DNA from: Myxococcales bacterium
GTDB taxonomy: Bacteria > Myxococcota_A > Polyangia > GCA-2747355
Assembly: GCA_020431405.1 (NCBI GenBank)
Contig: JAGQIK010000359.1
Location: 1 to 37,858, forward strand
DNA length: 37,858 nt
Reading direction: 5' to 3'
Of this stretch, positions 31,189-37,858 are shown in pieces. Each line of letters starts with the position of its first letter. Position 1 is the stretch's first letter. A program made the position numbers and the translations under genes. The notes beneath the pieces are model-generated. The model saw only the letters and a list, made by a program, of their open reading frames with translations. It searched no databases and was not told where the DNA came from.

Positions 31189-33696
31189 CTAGAAGGGCGT
31201 GCCGTCCGCTTTGAGCCCCGGCGAGAAGGCGCGCTCGCCCGGATGCGGCACGAACGGCGCGCTCGGATCGCCGTCGCGCGCGCGCACCATCGCGCGATCG
31301 CGCGCGTCGCTGCGGCTGTAGCTGAGCCTGTCGACGAGCCGCCCGTCGGGCGCGGCGAGCGTCACCGTGTCGCCGTCGTTGTTGAGCTGCAGCGGCTTGG
31401 CGGCGACGAGCACCTGCGTGCCGCCCATCGCGGCGAAGCGCGCCTTGTCGCCGCCGCCGAACACGACGATCGCCTTGCCCGCGTCGAGCGTGGTGCCCGC
31501 GGGGAAGGTGAAGCGCACGCCGACCTCGTCGGCGATCGTGTAGCCGGAGAGGTCCACCGCGCTGTTGTTGGCGTTGACGATCTCGACCAGCTCGTCCTCG
31601 GCGAAGTGGCGCGTGCCGTCACCGTTGGCGTCGCCCGCCGCGCCGTTGGGCGGATCGGCGAGCACCTCGTTGATGATCACACCGTTGGGCGACAGCGCCG
31701 GCGGCGTGTACATCGCGCGGCCCACGCGCAGCGCCGGATCGCCGAGCCAGGCGTACATGTGCAGGTTGGCCAGCGCCGAGTCGTCGTCGCCGTACTGCGC
31801 GTAGAGGCGCGCGTTGGCCTGCATCAGCAGCGGGCCGATGGTGGTGGTGCCCGAGTCGAGCAGCGCGCGAAAGAGATAGCGGTTGAAGTCGTGGTTGGGC
31901 TGCGTGAACGACGGCCGCGTGGCGCCGAGATAGGCGACGGCGCCGCCGTTGGGGTTGTGCACGAAGGCTTCGGCGATGGTCGGGCGTACGCTGGTGGCCG
32001 ACAGCGCCATGTTCCAACACGCCACGCTGAGCACGATCGGCAGCTTGTCGCCGTTCTGCAGCGCGCTGGCCTGCGCGGCCGTGAAGTCGCCGCCGTTCCA
32101 GCCCTCCCAGGCGTCCTTGGTGCCGTGGCCGCGGTAGTTGACGATCGCGGCGCCCTGCTCGATGCGCGCCACCACGTCGTCGTTGCTCGCGCGCGATCCG
32201 TAGGCCGTCACGAAGCTGACCGACGGCGCGCGGTAGCGACGCTTGCGCACGTCTTCGGAGTTCTGCTGGTACTTGCCGGGCGAGTCTTCGCTATGGCTGA
32301 CCAGCAGCACGCGCTTGCGCCAGTCGGCGAGCTCGTCGCGCGTCTCGTTGTGCTTGATGATCTTCTGCACGTGGACGCTGACCTGCGCCGCCGTGCGCCC
32401 GGTGATGCGACCGACGGCGACCTCGGGCAGCGGGTCGTCGCCGCGCAGACAGCCGTACCAAGAGTCGCTCGGGCGATCGACCCAGGTGTACATCGGCAGG
32501 TCGCGCACGTTGCCCACCAGCAGCACGAACTCGATGCTCTGCTCGTCGTAGTACTTGCGGATCGTCGCCTTGATCGTCTCGGGGCGCGGCCTGAGCTCGT
32601 CGGGCAGCAGAAGCTCGCTGCTGCGCACCAGCGCCGTGGTCACGCCTTCGGCTTGCTTCTGCGCGAGCAGCGGCTGCACGGCGTCGACCAGCTCGTCCTT
32701 GGCGATCACCAGATAGCGCGTGCGCGTGGCGCTGTCGCCCGCGTCGCCGCGGCCGTCGCGGTGCTCGTAGTAGTTGACCAGCGAGCGCTCGTAGGCGCGC
32801 GCGAAGGTCTCGGCGCCGGCGCCGATGGTCTCGCGCGCGGCGAGCGGATCGCGCTCGATGCCGACGGTGACCACCACGCGCTTGGTGATCGTCAGCAGCG
32901 CGCGCGCCGGGTTGAACTGCACCGGCGCCATCGTGCCGCGGATGACGCGCACGTTGCGCCAGGTCGCCACCTGCAGCGGCTGCTGGTTGATGTCCTGGCC
33001 GGGATACCACGCGTCGCGCGCGTAGAAGTCGCGGTCGACCACGAGGGTCGCGGGCGGCTCGTCTTCGACGGTGTCGCGCTGGTAGGGCACCAGGTTGATG
33101 CCGCTGACGACCTGACGGTCGGCGGGGTCGACGTCGATGCGCTTGACCCACGCGCGCGCCGTGTCTTCGGGCACGGCGAGCATCGGGTTCCAGATCGGCA
33201 CCAGCGGCCTGCCCACCTCGGGCACGCGGCCGGCGTTTTTGACTGAAAGCTCGTGGTAGGTGACGCCGTCTTTGACGCGCGTCGTGTAGCTGACGTCGTG
33301 GATCAGAAGCTCGATCACGAGCTCGCTCGCCGACTGCGAGAGCACCTTGATGGTGAAGCCCTCGTCGGCGGCGTCGGTGCCCGGCACAGAGAACGGCGGG
33401 CGCCCGTCGTCAGCTTTGCCCGCCGCCGCGAAGGCCGACGCGGCGTCGTCGCAGCGTCCGGCGGAGAGCGACTCGATCTGCGACGCCGAGAGCGTGGCGC
33501 ACTGCCCGGCGCGCGCGCCGAACAGCAGCGAGCGCGAGGCGAAGCGCTGGCAGGTTGGCGAGTCGCTCTGCGCGCAGCTCGCCGCCATGCAGCGGTCGAG
33601 CGTCTGCAGCGCGGCGCCGCAGTCGCTCGACGGCGCCTGGCAGCCGGCCGCGAGGACCGACAGCAGCGCGAGGGCGATCCTTGTCTCCCGGCGCAC
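31189..33696 (-). CDS. Gingipain-family (C25) cysteine protease lipoprotein with lamin-tail domain
   Basis: An 835-residue precursor. The signal peptide ends LAAGC (Cys19). A Cys-rich linker with GKAD at 93-96 follows, then a beta-rich propeptide (about 110-320) and the C25 catalytic fold (about 327-660). The catalytic His is in NYRGHG (His524) and the nucleophile in SVACWN (Cys560). The C-terminal 160 residues (from GVIINEVLADPP) match lamin-tail (LTD) domains, often found on secreted bacterial enzymes. The protein is predicted to sit on the cell surface and cleave proteins, probably after Arg or Lys by family habit. The preceding C1 protease gene ends 3 bp upstream, so the two form an operon. 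Confidence 0.9.
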   Translation of the reverse strand: MRRETRIALALLSVLAAGCQAPSSDCGAALQTLDRCMAASCAQSDSPTCQRFASRSLLFGARAGQCATLSASQIESLSAGRCDDAASAFAAAGKADDGRPPFSVPGTDAADEGFTIKVLSQSASELVIELLIHDVSYTTRVKDGVTYHELSVKNAGRVPEVGRPLVPIWNPMLAVPEDTARAWVKRIDVDPADRQVVSGINLVPYQRDTVEDEPPATLVVDRDFYARDAWYPGQDINQQPLQVATWRNVRVIRGTMAPVQFNPARALLTITKRVVVTVGIERDPLAARETIGAGAETFARAYERSLVNYYEHRDGRGDAGDSATRTRYLVIAKDELVDAVQPLLAQKQAEGVTTALVRSSELLLPDELRPRPETIKATIRKYYDEQSIEFVLLVGNVRDLPMYTWVDRPSDSWYGCLRGDDPLPEVAVGRITGRTAAQVSVHVQKIIKHNETRDELADWRKRVLLVSHSEDSPGKYQQNSEDVRKRRYRAPSVSFVTAYGSRASNDDVVARIEQGAAIVNYRGHGTKDAWEGWNGGDFTAAQASALQNGDKLPIVLSVACWNMALSATSVRPTIAEAFVHNPNGGAVAYLGATRPSFTQPNHDFNRYLFRALLDSGTTTIGPLLMQANARLYAQYGDDDSALANLHMYAWLGDPALRVGRAMYTPPALSPNGVIINEVLADPPNGAAGDANGDGTRHFAEDELVEIVNANNSAVDLSGYTIADEVGVRFTFPAGTTLDAGKAIVVFGGGDKARFAAMGGTQVLVAAKPLQLNNDGDTVTLAAPDGRLVDRLSYSRSDARDRAMVRARDGDPSAPFVPHPGERAFSPGLKADGTPF

Positions 33697-33699
33697 GCG

Positions 33700-35247
33700 C
33701 TATTCCTTCCAGCTGACCTCGATGCTGTAGGTAGACGATCCGCTGGCGTAGCCGTGCGCCGCGATGTACAGCGTGCGGCCACGCGCCGACGGATGCTTGC
33801 ACTCCTCGTTGCTGCCGTTGACCCACGGGCGGCAGTCGTAGCCGCGGCCGTCGCCGGCGTCGGGATCGGGCTGCTCGTCGAAGCGCGTGTAGAGGTCGGC
33901 GTCGTTGCTGCCGGTCATCTTCACGACGATGTCGGTGGCGCCTTCGCCGAGCTGGATCTCGTGCATCGCGAGGTTGCCCTGCGAGACGCTGCCCGAGAAC
34001 GTCTGGCTCTTCTCGGTGGGCTCGGTGTTGCCATCGTCGGGCTTGGGCACGAGGTCAACCGTCGGGATGCCCGCCACGCGCGCCGAGGCGTATTCGTGCA
34101 CGTAGCGCTGCGAGATGTAGCCGTAGCCGGCGCCGATGCCGCTCTGGCGGCCGAAACCCGCCGTGCCCCAGCTGTTCTTGAACAGGTAGAAGCCCTTCTC
34201 GCTGAGCATCTTGCTGCCTTCGGGGCAGCTGCCGGTGTTGGGGTCGACCTTGGTCGCCGCGTCGTCGTCGCAGGTGGCCTTGCCGTCCTTGTCGACGGTC
34301 GCCACCTCGAGCTCGTCATCCCAGCCGATGATCAGGATGCCGTGGCCGGCGCTGCGGTCGCCGCTGCTGTCGTCCTCGTCGTCGGTGTTGGGATAGAGCA
34401 CGTAGCCCTTGTTCCAGTAGGTGCTGTTGACCTTGAGCGTCGACTTGCGGTGGTTCCACGACTGGTAGAAGAACTTGAGGCCGACCACCACGCCGAGCTC
34501 GTTTTCGTAGATGTGCTTTTTGATCGAGCGCGCCGAGAGCGAGCGCGAGGTGGGCAGCTTGTACTTGGCCTGCGCCTTCTGATCGTCGGTGGGGTGGCCG
34601 TTGGTGTAGCAGCGCGTGGGCTGCGTGCCGCTGCCGTCGCACTCCTCGTCGTTGCCGGTGTTCCACTGCGACGTCTCGTAGGGCCAGACGCTCTCGAGCA
34701 CCACGCCGTAGCGCGCCAGCGAGGTGAGGTTGTAGTAGGCGTTGGAGCCGGAGCTGTCGGGGAACGAGTTGACCTCGAACTTCACCGACCACTGCAGGTA
34801 TTGCTCGGAGAAATCGATGTCCTCGGGCACGCGCGCTTCGATGGTGGGGTCTTCGACGCGCGCCTTGAGATAGAGGTGCTCGGCGAGCGCGATGTTGGCG
34901 AAGATCGAGCACACGCCGCGGCTGCCCTGGCTCTTGACCGCGCTCTGCAGCGGCGGCGCGCCGTCCTGGTTGAGCAGGAAGTAGAACTTGCTCGGCGGTG
35001 TGTCGTCGGTGGGCGGCGGCGCCGGATTGGCGGGGAACTGACAGGCGCCGTCGGCCTGGCAGCTGCCCTCGGGCAGCACCGTGCTGAGCTTCGACAGCGG
35101 CGGATCGTTGCTGCCTTGCGCCGTGTTGTCGGCTTTGCCGCCAGCCGGGTTACGCGGCAGCAGGTGGCTGCCTGGTGAGTCGCCGCTGCAGGCGATGCTG
35201 CCGAGGGCGAAGAGGGCGGTGAGGGCGACGATGTAACGTGCTCGCAT
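33700..35247 (-). CDS. Papain-family (C1) cysteine protease lipoprotein with PPC-like C-terminus
   Basis: A 515-residue exported protease. The signal peptide ends in GSIAC (Cys20). A linker with GGKAD (36-40) and a short propeptide follow. The catalytic domain has SQGSRGVCSIFA (Gln107, Cys113), AGHGILIIGWDD (His302) and FKNSWGTAGFG (Asn358), the full papain-type set. Several insertions, one acidic and Ser-rich (about 287-299), separate these. The C-terminal 110 residues have the PPC-like pattern with DADLYTRF. ATG 35247 has AGGAG 12 bases upstream and starts the signal peptide. A longer open frame beyond it is antisense sequence. It is the first gene of the protease operon. Confidence 0.92.
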   Translation of the reverse strand: MRARYIVALTALFALGSIACSGDSPGSHLLPRNPAGGKADNTAQGSNDPPLSKLSTVLPEGSCQADGACQFPANPAPPPTDDTPPSKFYFLLNQDGAPPLQSAVKSQGSRGVCSIFANIALAEHLYLKARVEDPTIEARVPEDIDFSEQYLQWSVKFEVNSFPDSSGSNAYYNLTSLARYGVVLESVWPYETSQWNTGNDEECDGSGTQPTRCYTNGHPTDDQKAQAKYKLPTSRSLSARSIKKHIYENELGVVVGLKFFYQSWNHRKSTLKVNSTYWNKGYVLYPNTDDEDDSSGDRSAGHGILIIGWDDELEVATVDKDGKATCDDDAATKVDPNTGSCPEGSKMLSEKGFYLFKNSWGTAGFGRQSGIGAGYGYISQRYVHEYASARVAGIPTVDLVPKPDDGNTEPTEKSQTFSGSVSQGNLAMHEIQLGEGATDIVVKMTGSNDADLYTRFDEQPDPDAGDGRGYDCRPWVNGSNEECKHPSARGRTLYIAAHGYASGSSTYSIEVSWKE

Positions 35248-35514
35248 GATGGTCGCAGCTCCTAACGTGCGGCGTGCTGGCGCGCTCGTGTTGTGGGCGA
35301 CGGGCGGACGTCGCCGTGCGCGCTGTAGGTGCAAGGCACACGCCACGGCTTCAGGTGCTGCAAACGTCTGGAATCGGGCGCTAAACGAAGGTCCGCCGCG
35401 CGCGCGGCGCCGTTCAAATTCGGCCAGCGAGCGGTTGACTAGCCACCACTGCACACAGTCGTTCGCGCGAAACTTGGGCTTTGGGGCGCGGGCGGGAGAG
35501 AATGGGTCCTTGCG
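35248..35514. promoter_or_regulatory. Divergent intergenic region between the protease operon and the pseudo-receiver/PilZ gene
   Basis: A 267-bp non-coding stretch that must hold the promoters of both flanking genes. TTGACT at about 35433 could be a plus-strand -35, but no good -10 follows at normal spacing. I found no strong inverted repeat and no convincing sigma-54 site. Confidence 0.4.
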
Positions 35515-37858
35515 GTGAGCGAAGCGCCTAAAAAGAAGATCCTCCTCGTCAGCTACGAAGAGCTGTTCGTGGATCTGCTGCAACGGTTTCCACCCGCGCG
35601 CTATCCGCTGATCTTCGCTGGCTCGATGGCCGAGGCGGCCACGACGTGCGCCGATCAGAAGCCGAGCCTCTTGGTGGTGCCGGTGGAGGACTTCGGTGCG
35701 CCCGGCATCGGCGAGCTGCTCGGCGTGGCCGCCAAAGCGGGCACCAAGGTGCTGGCCGTCACCGACGACCGCGGGCCACTGCCCCACACCGTCGCCGAGC
35801 GCATCGAGCGCAGCTGCCGCGACGACCCCGACGAGATCCTCGGCGCCGCCGCGGAGATCCTGCAGGAGCGCCGCAATAGCCCGCGCGTGGCGGTGGACAT
35901 CCCCGTGCGCGTCGGCGGCAAGCCTGGCTTTCAGGCGACCGTGATCAGCGGCAGCTCGCTGTTCATCCCCACCGACGAGCCGCTAGCGCGCGGGCGGATG
36001 GTCAAGATCGACGTCGACGGCGGGGGCGACAACCGGTTCAGCTGCTGGACCAAGGTCGTGCGCGTGGGGCCGGGCGAGTCGGGGCAGGGTGGCATGGTGC
36101 TCGGTGTGCCCGAGCGCGAGTCAGCGCTGCGCGGCTATCTCGACGGTGTGGTGCGTTCGGCGATGCTGCTGGCGCGCGCCGAGCTGGGCGACAACGAAGG
36201 ACAGCTGCCGGCGGCGCTCAGCCGCAAGCTCGTGCAGCGGCTGCAGGTCGAGGTCGATGCGCTGCGCCACACCCTGCACGCGCAGGTCAGCTTCACCGAC
36301 GCGCTCAGCCAGCGGCTCGACACGCTCGCGGAGGCGGAGGCCAAAGCCGTCAAGTGGGACGCCGTGGAGCCGCTGCTGGCGCGCCGGCTGAGCGCCCAGC
36401 GCCAGATGATCAAGGCGATCCTCGAGCGCGTCGACTCGCTCGCCTCCGACGCGGGCGCCGCCGCCGAGCTGCGCTCCGCGCTCGAGCTGCACAACGAGCT
36501 TCACGCCAAGCTGGAAAACCAGGAGGCGATGATCACGCTGCTGCGCGGCCGGCTCGACGAGGTCGGCGCGGGCGCGGCGGCAGGAAGCGTCTCCCCCGCG
36601 CGGCAGGCCTCGCTCGAGCGTACGGTGGCGGCGCAGGCCGAGCTCATCAACGAGCTCGCCTATCGCGTGGAGCAAGCCAACAAGCGCTCGGCCGCGCCAG
36701 CGCTCGCCGCTGCTCAGCAGCGCATCGACGAGCAATCGGAGCAGCTGCTGGCGCTCGGTGCGCAGGTCAAGGCGCTGCAAGATCAGCTGCGGCTCGGACA
36801 CGTGCCGCCGCAGATCGACGCCATCGCCGCGCAGGCGCAGCGGCGCGCCGACGCGCTCGAGCAGCAGCGCGCGGTGCTCGACAGCGATGACCTCGAAGAG
36901 ATAGGCGACGCCGTGGCCGAGATCCTCGGCGACGAGGACCCGACGGCGCCAGGCATCGCCGTCGACCCGGTGTACGCCGAGGTCTTCGGGCGCGTGGCCG
37001 AGGACGAGGAGCACGAGGGCCCGACGCGGCCGGGCTTTGACGGCGACGAGCGCTTTGTCGGCGACGAAGAGGAAGAGGAGACCACCGGTACGGGTGGACA
37101 GCGACCGCGCTATCGCACGCTGCTCGGCACGCGCGCGCCGCAGCCGTTTCCCACGCTCGAAGGGACGGCGCAGGCGCCGCCCACCGCGCCCGATCCGCTG
37201 CCGCCTCCGCCCTCGCCCGAGCCCTCGCGGCCTCCCGGACCACCGGTGAGCGCGAGCCCCGACGAGGTGCCCGAGGCGGTGCTGCTGCCGGAGCTCGTCG
37301 CACGGATTCCATCGAGCCAGGAGCGCGCGGCGTTCGTGGCGCACATCGACGAGGCGGCGACGACGGCGGTGGAGAAGCCGGCGGATCTCCCCGCGCCACC
37401 GCCGCCGCCCAAGCGGCCGCCCGCCGAAGCGGCGGTCGCCTTCGAGCCGGCGCTCGCGTCGGACGCGGCCAGCGAGCTGTCGCCGGCCGAGAGCTTTCGC
37501 GAGACCGGCGAGCTCAACCCGCCTGCCGAAGGTGCGGGCGTGCGCACCACGATGGTGCTCGACAAGCCCATCGAGCCGTCGCGCCCGCGCCCGATGGCGC
37601 TCTACGTCGCCGTTGGCGTGGTCAGCGTCGGGGTCATCGCGGCGCTGGCCTACGCGGTCTTTGGCGGCGCGCCGGGGCCTGCAGCGACGGGCAGCGGGTC
37701 GGTAGCGCAAAAACCCGACCTCTCGATCGCCGCGCGCGTGCCGCCCTCGAGCCCACCGCCAGCGGTGGCCAAGCCGGGCGCCGTCGCCGACGCTGGCGCG
37801 GGCGGCAGCGTGACGGCGGACGTCGGCGTCGCGGAGGGCGCCGACGCGGCCGCGGCTG
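35515..37858 (+). CDS. Pseudo-receiver / PilZ / coiled-coil / transmembrane protein (truncated by window end)
   Basis: At least 781 codons without a stop, running off the right edge. Residues 7-115 have the beta-alpha pattern of a response-regulator receiver, but the acidic pair and the phosphorylatable Asp are missing: LLVSYEE and LLVVPVED stand where VDDE and xxLD would be. A PilZ domain follows (about 118-205), opening RRNSPRVAVDIPV, which keeps an RxxxR-type motif, and SGSSLFIPTDEPL. Then come a long Ala/Gln/Leu-rich coiled coil (about 230-465), an acidic and Pro-rich linker, and one hydrophobic helix (about 695-718). The order recalls pseudo-receiver/coiled-coil proteins of myxobacterial motility (FrzS, AglZ), but with PilZ and a membrane anchor added. 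GTG 35515 is the best start; its ribosome binding site is weak. Confidence 0.82.
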   Translation, partial: MSEAPKKKILLVSYEELFVDLLQRFPPARYPLIFAGSMAEAATTCADQKPSLLVVPVEDFGAPGIGELLGVAAKAGTKVLAVTDDRGPLPHTVAERIERSCRDDPDEILGAAAEILQERRNSPRVAVDIPVRVGGKPGFQATVISGSSLFIPTDEPLARGRMVKIDVDGGGDNRFSCWTKVVRVGPGESGQGGMVLGVPERESALRGYLDGVVRSAMLLARAELGDNEGQLPAALSRKLVQRLQVEVDALRHTLHAQVSFTDALSQRLDTLAEAEAKAVKWDAVEPLLARRLSAQRQMIKAILERVDSLASDAGAAAELRSALELHNELHAKLENQEAMITLLRGRLDEVGAGAAAGSVSPARQASLERTVAAQAELINELAYRVEQANKRSAAPALAAAQQRIDEQSEQLLALGAQVKALQDQLRLGHVPPQIDAIAAQAQRRADALEQQRAVLDSDDLEEIGDAVAEILGDEDPTAPGIAVDPVYAEVFGRVAEDEEHEGPTRPGFDGDERFVGDEEEEETTGTGGQRPRYRTLLGTRAPQPFPTLEGTAQAPPTAPDPLPPPPSPEPSRPPGPPVSASPDEVPEAVLLPELVARIPSSQERAAFVAHIDEAATTAVEKPADLPAPPPPPKRPPAEAAVAFEPALASDAASELSPAESFRETGELNPPAEGAGVRTTMVLDKPIEPSRPRPMALYVAVGVVSVGVIAALAYAVFGGAPGPAATGSGSVAQKPDLSIAARVPPSSPPPAVAKPGAVADAGAGGSVTADVGVAEGADAAAA

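Noticed and set aside
31243-33246. Plus-strand open frame of 667 codons
   Set aside because: Antisense to the C25 protease, whose catalytic His and Cys and lamin-tail domain are unmistakable. The product is low-complexity Val/Ala/Arg.
33253-35178. Plus-strand open frame of 641 codons
   Set aside because: Antisense to the C1 protease with its full papain catalytic set.
35278-35295. TGGCGCG-CTCG-TGTTG as a sigma-54 promoter
   Set aside because: The -12 element lacks the required TTGC/TGC core, so it does not meet the consensus.
36121-37710. Minus-strand open frame of 529 codons
   Set aside because: Antisense to the pseudo-receiver/PilZ gene, which runs open to the window end with recognisable domains.

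Overview
The window is a gene-dense, GC-rich stretch of bacterial chromosome that looks like Myxococcota. The signs are a run of eukaryotic-type Ser/Thr kinases, an FHA-containing sigma-54 activator, AgmX/PglI-type and PilZ-like domains, a TIGR02996-type repeat protein, a DUF5916 outer-membrane protein and many secreted lipoproteins. I see no tRNA or rRNA gene, no insertion sequence and no CRISPR array. Family names come from motif recognition by eye; no database search was run.

Layout. (1) 303-2141: an asparagine-synthase-like protein with degenerate active-site motifs. (2) 2194-7080: three coupled membrane Ser/Thr kinase genes; the middle one has lost its activation segment. (3) 7061-10286, minus: a lipoprotein and a membrane protein with two AgmX-type domains. 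(4) 10347-12188: an FHA / degenerate GGDEF / sigma-54 AAA+ / Fis activator. (5) 12195-14465, minus: a DUF5916 protein. (6) 14536-16380: the most unusual gene, an N-terminal fragment of RNA polymerase beta' (zinc site and clamp helices) fused to a TIGR02996/leucine-rich-like region. (7) 16382-17839: a nucleotidyltransferase-like protein and a GIDE-like membrane protein. (8) 17836-21284, minus: rsmD, coaD, a 113-residue ORF, and a FliH/SctL plus FliI/SctN pair, mostly joined by 4-bp overlaps. (9) 21475-21873: a PilZ-like protein flanked by inverted arrays of a 7-bp repeat. (10) 21936-26487: an ArnT-type glycosyltransferase divergent from a UDP-galactopyranose-mutase-like flavoprotein and a family 2 glycosyltransferase, a likely envelope glycan module. 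(11) 26508-27696: a small secreted protein and a CYTH-like protein. (12) 27709-35247, minus: two surface lipoproteins and two exported proteases (C25 and C1). (13) 35515 to the right edge: a pseudo-receiver / PilZ / coiled-coil / transmembrane protein cut by the window end.

How the genes may work together is mostly inference. Kinases 1-3 and the FHA activator could form a phospho-Thr signalling group. The glycosyltransferase module probably decorates lipid A or another envelope glycan. The C1 and C25 proteases form a secreted proteolytic pair sharing a GKAD tetrapeptide. The window is very compact: four of its convergent pairs overlap or lie within 6 bp of each other, and three genes carry a -10-like hexamer placed to start transcription at or next to the start codon.
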